In this document: piece after piece, positions 20,290-35,963 of the stretch
Layout: every line of letters begins with the position of its first letter
Position numbering within the stretch: the first letter of the stretch is position 1
Notes under the pieces: model-generated
What the model saw: only the letters and a program-made list of their open reading frames with translations
The model's database searches: none
What the model was told of the DNA's origin: nothing
From: Haplosporangium gracile
Taxonomy: Eukaryota > Mortierellomycota > Mortierellomycetes > Mortierellales > Mortierellaceae
Length of the DNA stretch: 40,793 bases
Assembly (NCBI GenBank): GCA_015499985.1
Contig: JAAAUF010000310.1
Coordinates: 1 to 40,793, forward strand
Direction: 5' to 3'
Program-made: the position numbers and the translations under genes

Positions 20290-23200
20290 ATGCTTGCACA
20301 CATCACGGACAACATGCACGACACAAGCAATAACACCAAGACACGCCCTCATTCACTTCCCTCTCACTCACATTCACATCCACACTCACAGCCACAGCCA
20401 CAGCCACAGCCACAACCTCCACACCACCTCCACCCACAGCCACAACGCCCCCTTTCCACCTCCACTATCTCGTCTACAACACCTGTCATCGTCCTGGCGG
20501 GCAAGAAGCACCCCTCTACTCCTCCACCCCCTCCTCTACCTCTTCGCTCCTCCCGGCGTCCCAACTCTACGATCGCCCATGGGATCCGCCTCTTTGACAA
20601 CAGTCCTTCATCAAATACTTCTTCAGATTCTTCTTCAACGCCTGTGTCACGCCCTTCTGGCTTGACGCACGGTACCACCAACCAGCACGTCAACACTCAA
20701 ACCTCGTTTCAACAACCCCACCAGAGACAACGAGGTCATGGCGGCGGCATTCCTCACAAAAAGAACCAGGTCCTGGACGACATTGATCGCGAGGCGTCGA
20801 ATGTGTGCGAATTTATGGAAGGTACATTCTCAAGACGATTCCATTCTGCTCAGAAACAGATCGTGCAGTAAAAAAAGATCTATTTTCTTTTCTCTTTCCC
20901 TTTAGGCTTCTTTTTTGACTTTGAGAGGCATGACAGAACCTTCGTGCTATTTTCATAGTCTTCGTCACTTTGTTCTTGACACCACACGAACACGCACACT
21001 CCTTCTGGGAAAAAGGTCATTGGTCTGTGCATACGACTCTTCACACTCACACCAATGTTCTTGTTCGTCATACTGCACTGACAAATAGATCAGCTGTACT
21101 TTATGTGGACAGCCATCAACCCGATCAGCACCTGTCGGACAACCTACTTGACCATCGACAGTTACCTCCAGTACACCGCCTTCTTTTCTGACTTTGGTCC
21201 ACTCGATATTGCGGATATCTTTCGATTCTGTTGTCTCATGAAGGAGCGCCTTGAGGTAAAACAAAAGCTCTCCTCCTTTACCATATTTACTCTGCATATT
21301 TCTTTTTTGTAGCTTCTTTTTCGGAATTACTCTTTTTCTTTGTTCATCCGTGCCAGGTGGAGAAAGGAAGGAGGCAGACAGAGAGGGAGAAAGGGAGAGC
21401 AAATGGGCGCCTCCTAGATGTAGATGCAAGGGTGCCACTTTCGTGTAGTCTTTTTAAACGATCACTGACATTACTATTCTTCCTTCGTTCTCTCTCTTTT
21501 TCGTTCTCTTGACTTTTCTACACTGTTCCCGTTTTATCGTATGGGTCTAGCTCGCAAAGTCGCAGAAAAAAGTCTTATGTCTGCATACCAAACCAGACGA
21601 CACCAAACGCGCCAACGCCGCTTTTGCACTCTGTTGTTACATGGTAAAGAAGTTATTCTTTTTGAAATGATAATGGGACAGATGCACAGAAACCACAGCA
21701 CTACCATCATCATGCTAACGATGGCATTTCTATTGACTGTGATAGATGCTGTTGCATGATATGACACCGGAGGAGGCGTATGCACCTGTCGAGTACATTC
21801 ACCCATCTATCACTTCATTTCGGGATGCAGGATGTGGGCCTGTCACATACACGCTCTCTATTTTGGACTGCCTGCGTGGACTTTGCAAGGGGCTGGATCG
21901 AGGTTTGCTGAGGTTGGACAAGTTCAACGTCAAGGAGTATGAGCACTATGAACGCGTGTCGAACGGGGACTTCAATTGGATCACGCCCTTTTTCATCGCA
22001 TTTGCAGGACCCAAGGACAAGATGAAGCGGGAGGCGCTTTTGAGGCATGAGGCTGTTAGAGCAGCAGCTGGAATGAGTGCGCCCTTGGAAGAAGACTTGG
22101 ACGAGACGGATTCTTCTTCCAAATATTCGTTCTCGTCGTCTTCGACTTCGTCACAAAAGTCATCGGCAAAGTCATCGCGTTCGTCTACACCTTTAACGCA
22201 GTCATCAACTGGATCAAATATGTCGATAGGATCTGTATCACATTCAGGAAGATCGTCTTTGTCAGGGTCAGGAAAATCGCAGCAGAGCCAGGAAGCCAGC
22301 CAAATGGAGTGTCCCTTGTCCATCTCTATGGAAGCCTCCTCGATCGATGCCACCACCTCGACGACGCCACCCCAACAACAGCAGGATGATGACTCTCGGA
22401 TGGACATTTCTCAGAGGGTCAAGAGCAAAAAACAGCGAACACGGCTCAACAAGAGCTTCCGAAATGTCCTAAGCTACTTTTCGACCCACAACGTCCAGTG
22501 CATCATTCGACTGAATGACAAGACCTACGACAAGGCCCACTTCACAGCACGTGGGATCGAGCATATCAACATGAGCTATCCAGACGGGACCTGCCCACCT
22601 TGGTACATTGTCGAGCGGTTCTTTGAAGTCTGTGAGAGGGTTGTAATGGATCAGGGAGGTGTTGTCGCGGTACACTGTATGGCGGGTTTGGGACGGACGG
22701 GCACCTTGATTGGCGCGTATCTAATGAGACATTTTGACATGACGGCTCGCGAGACTATTGCCTTTCTGAGGTTGATGCGACCGGGCAGTGTGGTGGGACC
22801 GCAACAGAACTGGCTGGCGGAGAATGAGTGGCGGATCCGGAAGTGTGATTATCAGTACTCACAGGGTCAGCAGCCGCAGAATGGACAGAGTGTACAGAGT
22901 CTGCAGGAAGAACGGCAAAAGGAGATTCAGGATCGATTGCTGAAAGTGCAACAGTCGCATGGTTTGACACCAGGGCGCATCAAGTCTGCGACGACTGTGA
23001 TCCCTGCATGTTCGACGATGCATACGCCTGGGATGAACTATGAGCAAGTGTTTTCAAGAGCCAATTCTGAGGGATTGGAGTCGACGTGGTCTGAAGTTGC
23101 GGATGAGGTTGAGGGTGGGTCCTTGACTGTGCTGGACGATGATGACGAGGAGGATGAGGCAGAGACGAGCGGGTTCGAAGACATGATGAGTACTGAAGAT

Positions 23201-24664
23201 GAAAGCATGGAGGAGAGCAACATGACTGAGGATACTGACGAAGATGAGGAGGGAAGCGAGTATGGGCTCGAGTGGGACCGAACCCATCAACCTTCCAGCC
23301 TACAGAGACCGTCTCCGTTGAGGACACAGCATGCGCGTCGTGTCTCGATTAGTAGTCTAGACAGCTTCACGTCTGCGTTTGAGCGGGACTCTGTCACTGA
23401 TGACAGTCAGGAACCCGTTGATGGAGATGTTGATATGAGGGAGGCGACAGCACCGGTAACTACTGCAATGGCCGCGGTGACACCAGCGGAGGAGCCATCG
23501 CAGTCCTCGTTGAAGGAGCATATCGGAAACACGGATTATGTCATTCCTGGTCAACCTCGAAAGCAGGACTTATCTTCCTTCCGTCATCATCACCACCACC
23601 CCGAGCAACACCACCAATCACAGGCTAGTGGCGGTTCCACGAGCTCGCAAGTTAGGGGCGATACCACCACTCATCGGACCCACAGCGCTCACCATAACCA
23701 CCCCCACCAGTCTCAAGATAGCGGGCAAAAGGAAGAGCATCATCATTATGACGACAACATTCGCACAACAGGAAGGAAAAAGAAACTTTATGGCATGGAA
23801 AGTTTTTTGAACCCTTCTGATTTTTCCTCTACAGCAGTAGCATCACCCTTGGTACCTGCGTCGACATCTTCCTCATGTTCCCCAGCCTCAGCCTCACAGG
23901 GGAGTCGTATGGAGACAGGCAGCCGCAATGATGATCGGGGTCAACACGGTCAGGGGCCTTCTTCTGATGGAGGATCAGCAACGATAAAAGCGAATGAGCT
24001 TGCACATATTTTGGGGACTGGCCGTGGTATGACAGCTGGACAAGGACAAGCATCGACTACAGGAGAAACAACAACAACAAAGACAGCGATAACGACAAGG
24101 ACGGGAGACGCACAGGGCACATCGCGTCATGACCGTGCCCGACTCTCTCCTTCACCCACTGTTGGTGAGACTAATGATGCTCCCGGTCCATCTGACTTTG
24201 AAATCGGCATAAATGCATCACAGCCGCCTCCTTCTCCTCCAACGTCGGCATTACCTTTGGTGGGTATTGATAACGATAAGGTCGAGGGGGTAGATAACCG
24301 CCTGCCTCACCCACAACTACACCAACACGACTACCAACGCGCTTATCGACGTGAAGGGAAAGAGCATGAGCAGGAGGAGCAGGAGGAGCAGGAGGATCGT
24401 CGTCATGTTATAGCTCAATTACCACACCCTCTTCCTCCTCCTCCTCACAAGTATATTCCCAGGAGTGGCCATCACCACAACCGCCTTGTTCACCACAAGC
24501 AGCACTATCAGCAGGAGGTGCCCGACAGTCCACCGTCGCTCAACGGCCCCGGTGGTAGTGGAGGAGGCAGTTCCGAGGAGGAAGAAGACAGTAGCAATGG
24601 AGTAGGAGGAGAGAGGGGGTTGGGTCAAGAGACGCGTGCAGGCAGCGTCGAAATGTGCCGATAA
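20290..24664 (+). CDS. cdc14: Cdc14 dual-specificity protein phosphatase
   Basis: Four exons (20290-20821, 21089-21255, 21551-21643, 21746-24664) join in frame to 1236 residues. An unusual N-terminal extension of about 175 residues (His/Pro/Gln/Ser-rich) precedes the Cdc14 N-terminal domain: FMEDQLYFMWTAINPIS, SYLQYTAFFSDFGPLDIADI, DDTKRANAAFALCCYM, MTPEEAYAPVEYIHPSI and WITPFFIAFAGP. The catalytic domain has the general acid Asp544 in YPDGTCPP and the signature HCMAGLGRTG with nucleophile Cys575 and Arg581, then TARETIAFLRLMRPGSVVGP. The family dephosphorylates Cdk sites to drive mitotic exit and cytokinesis. A Ser-rich insertion of about 145 residues (355-500) separates the two domains, and a disordered tail of some 620 residues follows. 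Both are much longer than usual. The exon structure is well supported because each junction restores a conserved motif. Confidence 0.94.
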
Positions 24665-25319
24665 GCCTTTTACTCAAATTAAAAAAAACTTTTGCTTGGA
24701 TCCTCAAATGGACCCGGGAAATAAAAAAGAAGTGCAGCCCTTGTTTTTTGCGAATGTTCTTTTTTTTTAATTGCAAATGTAGGAAAAGAAAAGAAAAAAA
24801 AAAAAGTGCATGCATGCATGCATGGGAACGCATATACACACAATCACCAAAATGATGTTTATTTTTTTCCCTTTCGCTAGAGACATTTTTTACCGCTGAC
24901 CTTTCTCTTCTCTCCCTCAACTATGCGGATTTGTCATTTTTGTTCAATGGTGGCCGTTTCTTCCTTTCTCTCCTCCCACGGCCAGCCTACGGGAGAATTG
25001 GAAAAGGAAGAGGGAAAAAAAAAAGAAAGAAAGAAAAGAAGAGCATGGGAGGAAGTCGGTTAAGAGTGAAAGAAGGATGAGAATGGGAGGATGGGAGAGG
25101 GCTGTTCGTCCGATCAAGATTTTTTTTTTTTTTGTGACCCTCGTAGAAACTCTTAATTTACGCATGAGAAACCTCTCCCTCCCTCCCTTTCCCTCGGTGC
25201 TAGAGAAAAGAAGAAGCATGGCTGGATCTGTGCGTGTTTTTTTCGGGTACATCAGTGAGAGACACAAAATGAAGCGATATATCTATTGAGACCTCTCGTG
25301 GCAATAACTGAAGAAGTGA

Positions 25320-25337
25320 GGGGGGGGGGGGGGGGGG
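25320..25337. repeat. G18 homopolymer
   Basis: Eighteen consecutive G residues in the convergent intergenic region. Such runs are slippage-prone and a common site of sequencing error. Confidence 0.85.
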
Positions 25338-25863
25338 ATTGCTGTATGCAATGATAGTAGCTTTTGCTCTACAAAGGCATGGAGATGAGGCGTTAGCTAA
25401 TACGAACGATGGGGTTTTTGTTTGTTCGTAACAAGAGCAACCATGCGATGGCACTAGGGTAGTTCATCGATAATGCGAATGGTCGCTAGTCGATCTGTCG
25501 CCTTTCCCAAAAGAAGTATGCAATTGGTGAGAAGTAAGTAGGACAAAAAAGCCCCCCATCAAGAAGATCGCGATGGTGAGGAATAAGGAGAGTTGATCGA
25601 TAAAGAGCAACCAAAAAACATCTCAAAGCATGTCGTTCGGGAGGTGGTACTGTACAAGATTTATTTTTTTTGTTTATTGCCCCTTGGCTTTTGTAAGGAT
25701 GGAAGAAGGAAGAAAAACGAGGGTCTATTAGGTGACGGAGAAGGAAAAAAAGAAATAAGAAAGAGGGGATAAGAACATTGCGGGGAGAGAAGGATAAGGG
25801 GATAAGAGAAAAGAGGAAGTTCGGCGAGAGAAAGAACAAAGGCAAAGGAATAAGAGAGAAAAT

Positions 25864-25870
<7 letters not shown>

Positions 25871-25895
<25 letters not shown>
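25871..25895. repeat. GT dinucleotide microsatellite
   Basis: About 12 perfect GT units just beyond the stop codon of the 25980-28082 gene, so probably within its 3' untranslated region (as AC repeats on that strand). Confidence 0.85.
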
Positions 25896-25979
25896 AAGGG
25901 TATAGGTAAATATACAATGATAAAAGAAATGAAAAAGAAAAATAGAGAACAAAAAGAACCCAACATAATGGATTTGTAT

Positions 25980-28082
25980 CTAACGACAGGCAACCATCTG
26001 GGTCTGAAGGGTCTTTCGCCAATTGCTGGTCTGGAGCTGCACCTTCTGCTTGATCTCCATCATGCGCGCCTCCTCCTCAGCCTCCTGTTGACGCTCCTGG
26101 AGAGTCCGGATTGGAGGGATAGGAGGCCAGACTTGGAGAAGGTCGCGGTGCATCAGGACCTTGCGCATCATCAACTGGCAACGACACTCACTGCGCTTCG
26201 AGTGGGCGGGGACAGGCGAGGCAAGTGTGGGACGGTCCTCATCCAAATGAACAATGAACGACTGACGGCTTGGCAGGAGCTGGGACGGCAACAGGTACTG
26301 GATCTTGGGGATAAACCGGAGCTCGTACAGACCATATTCGAATTGATCCTGTCCGTCTGTCGAAGGGTCGAGCAGAGGCGAATAAGGTTCCAGGAATTCG
26401 GTTGACTGGTGCTGTTGGAGAGGAGATGACGGGGCCTCTTCAAAGGAAGATCGAGTCGAGGATGATGACGATGGAGGTGAGGAGGTTGACGAAGAAGTTG
26501 TAGAGGAGTTGGTTGCGGTAGTGGAGGCAGAAGAAGCAGTGGAGATAGGGGGGCTGGTGGCAGTAGAGGAATCGTCGGTCTCTTCCTTTTCAATTCTCTC
26601 TCCGTCCATACTGCCAAGAAGAGAAGTTGTGGTGGTGCTAGTAGAGAGAGGAGATAAGGGGGCAACAAGACCTTCCTGCGCACGGTCTTCTTCCAGATTC
26701 GTGGCAGAAAAAGAAACATCATTGCTGGTCTCATCATGATGCTGACACTCGTGGGGTGCCCCCTCGTTCTCCTCCTTATGAGACTCCTTGTCCTCTTCGC
26801 CTTCCTCCCTCTCGTGCTTTTCGTTCCCACGTCGTCCTCCTCCCTCCTTATCCAGGATGAACGACTCCCCCTGTTGTTGATGTTGTTGCTCATTCAAGAC
26901 ATTATCGTCATCCTGATCCTTATCTTGCTCATTCTCGCTCGCAGTGGCTAGTACAGCGGGCGTGGCCAGAGAAGACGCAACGGAAGGTTGTACAGAGGCG
27001 TCATTCCCACTGTCGGAGGATGAAGACTGGTCAGTGGAGGTTGTTGAGGAAATGTCCACGGTCGCGGTTGCATCATGCAAAAGGTCCTCCGCGCCGTGAC
27101 CCTCCTGCTGCTGTTGCTGCTCATATGCGGCGGCAGATTCGACCTCCTCGTCCTCCTCGGAATCGACCCATTTCGGGTACAAGTACGACGTTGCAGGGCC
27201 CAAGACCGGTTCCACAAAGATGTACCTTCCCCCACGTTTCAAGTGCGCGACTCCCTCACGGATAAACGTCTTCTTGGCCATGTAGTAGTCGCCCTCTGGC
27301 CAGACCAAATCGTGCGCTGCAGCCCAATCCTGACCGGCCGACGCAATCGATCGCTCTCGCTGCTCTCGTCCTTCTTGCTCCCCTTCTGCATCATCCGGTG
27401 ACACTGCTCTTGTTGATGTTGCTCCGGCAGTGGCGGTGGTTGATGTGTTATTTGTCTCCACTGTCTCCGACTCCTTTGAGGATGGCAGAGAGAGAATGTT
27501 CTCGGAGAGGGCCCAGTCGAGGAAGCGATGTGCGAGAGCACTGTGGAGCTGCGTGAGCTGGATGTTGGAAGCGGGTGGTTGCCAGGCAGAGAGAGGGTCG
27601 GTCAAATCCCGATCCTCTTCATTTAGAGGATATTGCTGCTGCTGGGGAGACGCGTATGACTGTTCGTGATGCTCCTGGTGAACATGTTCTTGCCGTTGAT
27701 GATTGTTGTCATGGTGCTGGAGAGGATTGGTGTGAGGATGTTGCGGGTGGGGGTGGGAGAGAGGGGAGTTTGAGTAAGAATTTGGGGAGTGAGTGGAGGT
27801 GGAAGGGGGAGAGTGAGGATGGGAGGAGCTGTGAGGGTCGAAATTACTGTTGTGGTCCCGAGAGTCGAAGAGTATGGAAAGTTGGGTTGGGGTTGAACGT
27901 GGTCGAGGTGTTATTAAAGAAGGAGTGGACTTTTGGACGAGGGAGACTCGTGGGAGAAACTCTTGTAGGCAGCAGGTCCGGAGCCGGTAGACGAGGGGAT
28001 TTGAGAGAGCCGCCGGTGAAGGAGTCAGATCTTGTGTTGAGTGTGGAGGAGGAGATGGTGGTGGGGCTGCGCGGCAAGGCAT
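25980..28082 (-). CDS. Intronless 700-residue protein of unknown function
   Basis: A single open frame of 701 codons begins MPCRAAPPPSPPPHSTQ. Most of it is disordered and rich in Ser, Thr, Pro, His, Gln and Glu. Three segments look folded. One is at about residues 165-205 (SAWQPPASNIQLTQLHSAL, AHRFLDWALSENI). One is at about 255-310 (WAAAHDLVWPEGDYYMAKK, GVAHLKRGGRYIFVEPVLGP). The third is the C-terminal 130 residues (FEYGLYELRFIPKIQYLLPS, then SECRCQLMMRKVLMHRDLL), followed by a short charged helix ending in NWRKTLQTQMVACR. I do not recognise a family. No membrane segment or signal peptide is seen. The frame is open for 2.1 kb with coding-like blocks alternating with repeats, so a real gene is likely. 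Upstream sequence on its strand is CT-rich (28090-28230 and 28560-29200), which fits a promoter and leader. Confidence 0.75.
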   Translation of the reverse strand: MPCRAAPPPSPPPHSTQDLTPSPAALSNPLVYRLRTCCLQEFLPRVSLVQKSTPSLITPRPRSTPTQLSILFDSRDHNSNFDPHSSSHPHSPPSTSTHSPNSYSNSPLSHPHPQHPHTNPLQHHDNNHQRQEHVHQEHHEQSYASPQQQQYPLNEEDRDLTDPLSAWQPPASNIQLTQLHSALAHRFLDWALSENILSLPSSKESETVETNNTSTTATAGATSTRAVSPDDAEGEQEGREQRERSIASAGQDWAAAHDLVWPEGDYYMAKKTFIREGVAHLKRGGRYIFVEPVLGPATSYLYPKWVDSEEDEEVESAAAYEQQQQQEGHGAEDLLHDATATVDISSTTSTDQSSSSDSGNDASVQPSVASSLATPAVLATASENEQDKDQDDDNVLNEQQHQQQGESFILDKEGGGRRGNEKHEREEGEEDKESHKEENEGAPHECQHHDETSNDVSFSATNLEEDRAQEGLVAPLSPLSTSTTTTSLLGSMDGERIEKEETDDSSTATSPPISTASSASTTATNSSTTSSSTSSPPSSSSSTRSSFEEAPSSPLQQHQSTEFLEPYSPLLDPSTDGQDQFEYGLYELRFIPKIQYLLPSQLLPSRQSFIVHLDEDRPTLASPVPAHSKRSECRCQLMMRKVLMHRDLLQVWPPIPPIRTLQERQQEAEEEARMMEIKQKVQLQTSNWRKTLQTQMVACR

Positions 28083-31000
28083 TATGGATTGTTGTATAAA
28101 GAAGGGTATATGCGCACCTTACGCAAATGAGGGTTGGAGAGGTAGGATATGAAATGAGAAGGAAGGAACGAGGAAAAAGAAAGAAAGAAGCAGGAGAGGG
28201 GGAGAAGTGGGCGAAGAAAATGAACACGGGTTGTAAGGAAAATAAAAATATTTTATACTACAGGAAAGATATGAAGTCAGAGTGTGATTTTGTAATGGAC
28301 AGGATGTGTTTCTTATTTGTTGGTTTGCTTGTTGTTACGAGGAAGAGGAAAAAAAGTGGACTAAGAAGCTAAGAGCAATAAGGATATTAAAACGGACAAC
28401 AAGGCAGGACGGCAACAGGTGGCAACTGGCGCAAGGTTTACAGGCACAAATAAATAAAGCGGAAATGTCGTATGTTGTGCAGGTGTGTTTTTGTTGACGA
28501 GTGTTGAGTGGGTGAGTACGAGAGAATAGGAAGAAAGAGTGGGGAGAGCTATTTGTTGTACGAAAGTGAATGGAAGAAAAGGAAGAAAGTCTTGTGTCCC
28601 TAGAGAGAAGTGTGTCTTGTGAGAGAGGTGAGAGAGGGACAAGTGGGCAGGATAGTATAAGCGTGTATGTGTGTGTATGTGTATGTGTATGTGGTAGGTG
28701 TATGTGTGCTATTGAGGACAGGTATATGTGTGTGCACAAAAACGAAAAAAAAGTAGATAACGGCGAAGAAGAGAAGAAGAAAGAAGAAGAGTGGGAGTGT
28801 GTGTAAGAATATGTGTGCGATCACAAAAGGTGTTACTCTTGAGAGTGAATGACTAAAACGAAGGTAACGAATAGGAAGTGAAGGAAGGGGAGGGGGAAAA
28901 AAAAGAAGTTGATCTCTAATCCAGCGAGCGGGTAGTTGTGGTTGACTGTAAGAGAGTGACGAAAAGAGGGTCTGAGGCGGAGCGTGAAGGGAAGGGAAGA
29001 GAAGCTGAAGCAAGAAGGTATAAGAGCGAGAGAGAGCGATGGGAATGGGGAAGGTGTTTGTTGCGCTTCAAACAACAACAGCGATGGAGGCGAATAAAGG
29101 GAAAAGGAAGAAGAGAGAAATTGTGTGAGAGTGAGAGAGAGAGAGAGTGAAATAAAGAAGGTTGAACAAAAAGAAAAGAAAGAAGAAATGTCACCACCCA
29201 CTACTTGAAAAATAAAGAGAGCAGCGCGATGACTCTTGTCCTGTGAGCTGGGGGGTGGGTGGCACGGATTGAAGTACAGGTCCTGTACAGGGAATGGAAC
29301 CTTTTTTTCTTTTTTCTTTTTTGGCCTGCTCTTCTATTTGTCATGTGATTTTGTATGTACTCGAACAGTACCCTACTGTTATGACCCTTCTACAGTAGTA
29401 AGCAACTACAGAGGACAGGAAAGAAGGGAAGAAGTGCATGGTGCATTTGGAACGGGTTTGTCGGACTCCATCAATTCAATTCAGACAGAAATGGCCGCTA
29501 TTTTTACTCTTCTCTTCTCCTACGTCGTGACTTTCTTCGCCCCGACCCAGCCGGGTCTGGGCTGGGACCACTTTGCCTTGTCGTCGTCTCTTTACTCTAC
29601 AAGCATCCTCAGCTTCGTTGATTAATCCCTCTTTTTACGAAAAGTGTCCTGTGCAGAAGAGGATAACGACAGTAAGAAAAAAAAAAAAAAAGGTGTCTGT
29701 GTTCCTTCATCAAGTCGCCTCCGTTGTTCGCAGTCAATGCAAAAAATAACCCGAATAAGCACATGAAAATTCCTACTTGCCCCTATTTCCCCTTCTATGT
29801 CGTTTTGTCCCTTCTCCCAACTTCCCCACGCCTCGAATTTACTGTCTTTGTCTTTTTCTTTTTTTTTTCCCCCTCTCTCTCGCTCGCTCGCTCGCTCTTT
29901 GTGCTCTTTGGATTTTGGGAAATAAAAAAAAAAAATTACTCCATCAGAGCGAAATATTTTTTTCATGGTGCACCACCCTTTTCATTCTTTGCCATTCCGC
30001 GGACAATACCAACGTGTAAGTAAGCAATTGAGATCATAAATTGCTCAACTGTGAGAAAATAAAATAAGGGATAAATACGTATATCAAGACCATGCTGAGA
30101 ATAACTTTTATGGTATGCAATGCATCCCCATCTATCCGAAAACAAATTATAAGGCGGCAATTGGGAAGGGACCCAGTCATCAGTCAGTCAAACGACAACA
30201 CTAAGCGTCGATTTTTAGTCCCGATGGTTTGCGGAGAGACAAGGGAGTGAAAGGACAGAAGGCAAAGAACAGGAAAAAGGGAGGTTAACAAACACATGTT
30301 TGGCGTTTTATTTTTTTCTACGCTTTCTGCCCATTCGCGTTTTGTTACTTGCTCTTTAGCCCCCGGACCTCGGAGTGAACAAACAGGAAACAGCAAGTAA
30401 CCACCATAGGCAGGCGATTCTGAAATAACCATTGACCACAAAATCCCCATACACAACTACTCCTACTCCTTCAAGCATGCAGGCGGCCCCTTCTTTTCTT
30501 ATGATCGGTCTCGTTTCCTGGACCATTCAATATACAAAAATATATCCTTCGTGTATATGATCGCTACGGGACCATGGCATGACACGGACGAGGAGGCCTT
30601 TTTTTGTGCCTTTGCTCTCAAGGTGCAAGGGATGAGGGGAGAGAGGAAAGCTATGTGGAGAGAGACAAAAAAAAGAAGACATGGACAAAGGAGCAACAAT
30701 AGTCAATTACATCGGAAGGAGACGGGAAGAAAGGGCATAAATCAAGCGCAAATGCTTGAAAAACAATGGCACAAGAAGACAAAAAAAGGCAAAGGGGTAC
30801 TGCTGCATTGGAGGAGCATGCTACAAAGAGAGAAGAGAAAAACCTCACCTCACATCGATCATGCCATACTGCACCACACTACACCATACCACACCACACG
30901 TTGACCCTCACCACACCAAAAAATAGCCCACCAGGCAGAGGCATTGGCATCCTACCTTAGACTGCCCCTTGTCCTCGGATCTACGAAAAAAAAAAATACG

Positions 31001-31428
31001 CCAAATAAATATTCAGTGACTGACAGACAGACGCGTCCCTTATTTTCTTTTTTTATTCGTCTGCCATCTACTTATTCTCTCGTGCTTCCGACCTTTTCCT
31101 TATTTTCCTTTCTCGTTCTCGTTCTGCGGTCTCACCTTCTCTTCCCTTTTCTTCAATTGCCTCCCTCCTTTAACTGCTTGTTGCCTAGACGAAAACAAAA
31201 CAAAAGATAATTCACATACATATGTATTCACAAATGACTCCGTCTAAAACAAACACGCTCTCTCTCTCTCTCTTTCTCTCTCTCACGATCTCTCTCTTTT
31301 ACGAGTAACAGCAGAACTGCCAAATATATATATATATGGTATGGGTAAAAATCTCATTACACACTCAAGAGTAAAAAAACAACACCCAGAATCGAGCAAA
31401 AAGCCAAAGAGCAAAGAGAAGTAGTTGT
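28083..31428. other. 3.3 kb intergenic region, no gene seen
   Basis: This is the upstream side of the minus-strand 25980-28082 gene and the downstream side of the minus-strand MYST gene. The stretch 28560-29200 is strongly purine-rich on the plus strand, hence CT-rich on the minus strand, with GT repeats at 28664-28735. A CGCT repeat lies at 29880-29895, CT tracts at 31257-31300 and a TA repeat at 31324-31337. A plus-strand frame at 29236-29625 has no recognisable content. Confidence 0.45.
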
Positions 31429-35342
<3,914 letters not shown>

Positions 35343-35963
35343 CCTGGGCGTGGGGGTGCTTGTTGGCGACTTGTCACAAACGCAAGAAAGTGATCCCTTG
35401 GCTTTTTAACAGACTCAAGGTATATGGGGATAAGCCACACAAGAGTCAATTTTGGTGGCACTCGATTTCATGCGGGGGTCAAGACAACGCACAGAAGTTA
35501 CTATACATCCAACAGCAGCAGAGAGTGCATGGGATGTCCACTGCACGATGAAAAGAACTTCAGCAGGGGCGGGTAATGCAGCGATACTCTTGTAGCCACG
35601 ATTGCCCCGTGCTTTATGGAGTGAACACAGATTGACACGGGGGCCATGGTTTCTTTTAGAATTGAGTACGAAGTCAAAGGCTTTTCATTGGATGACAAAA
35701 GTCGACCCGTCTTGGAAACAGCCTGACGGGACAGACGGACATTCGGATCGATGACGGCGACCCTTGAAATTTCTACAAATTTGCTCACGACTTTCTTTCC
35801 GTGTGATTCTTTTTCTGCCCGTCCTTACTTTCTCCTTTTTCTTCTTATTTTTCTTTTTCTTTTTCTTCATCCCCTCACACCCTCACCACCAACTTATCAG
35901 GAACCCACCACCAAACTCACCACACGCATCACAAACTCACCGCCCACAACACCAATAACAAAG
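35343..35963. promoter_or_regulatory. Shared divergent promoter of MYST and SET genes
   Basis: About 620 bases separate the MYST start codon (minus strand) from the SET start codon (plus strand), with no gene between. The plus-strand side (35790-35880) is CT-rich, as expected of the SET gene leader. The two genes may share regulatory elements; no specific site was identified. Confidence 0.5.

Larger units (their letters stand above)
24665..25979. other. Convergent intergenic region with microsatellites
   Basis: This lies between the 3' ends of cdc14 (+) and the 25980-28082 gene (-). It holds (TGCA)4TG at 24807-24824, a run of 18 G at 25320-25337 and a GT repeat at 25871-25895. No coding region is convincing. 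The minus-strand frames at 25486-26022 are CT-rich low complexity and probably non-coding 3' sequence. Confidence 0.5.

Noticed and set aside
20102..20665. 187-codon plus-strand ORF overlapping the start of cdc14
   Set aside because: It begins in a poly(T) run and is a shadow of the cdc14 first exon, whose own frame splices correctly into the phosphatase domain.
25486..26022. Minus-strand ORF of 178 codons beyond the 25980-28082 gene
   Set aside because: It consists of Ser/Leu/Phe/Pro low complexity from CT-rich DNA, with a (TH)n repeat from the GT microsatellite. It is likely non-coding 3' sequence.
29236..29625. 129-codon plus-strand ORF
   Set aside because: There is no domain, it includes a T-run-derived Phe stretch, and no splice partners or leader are evident.
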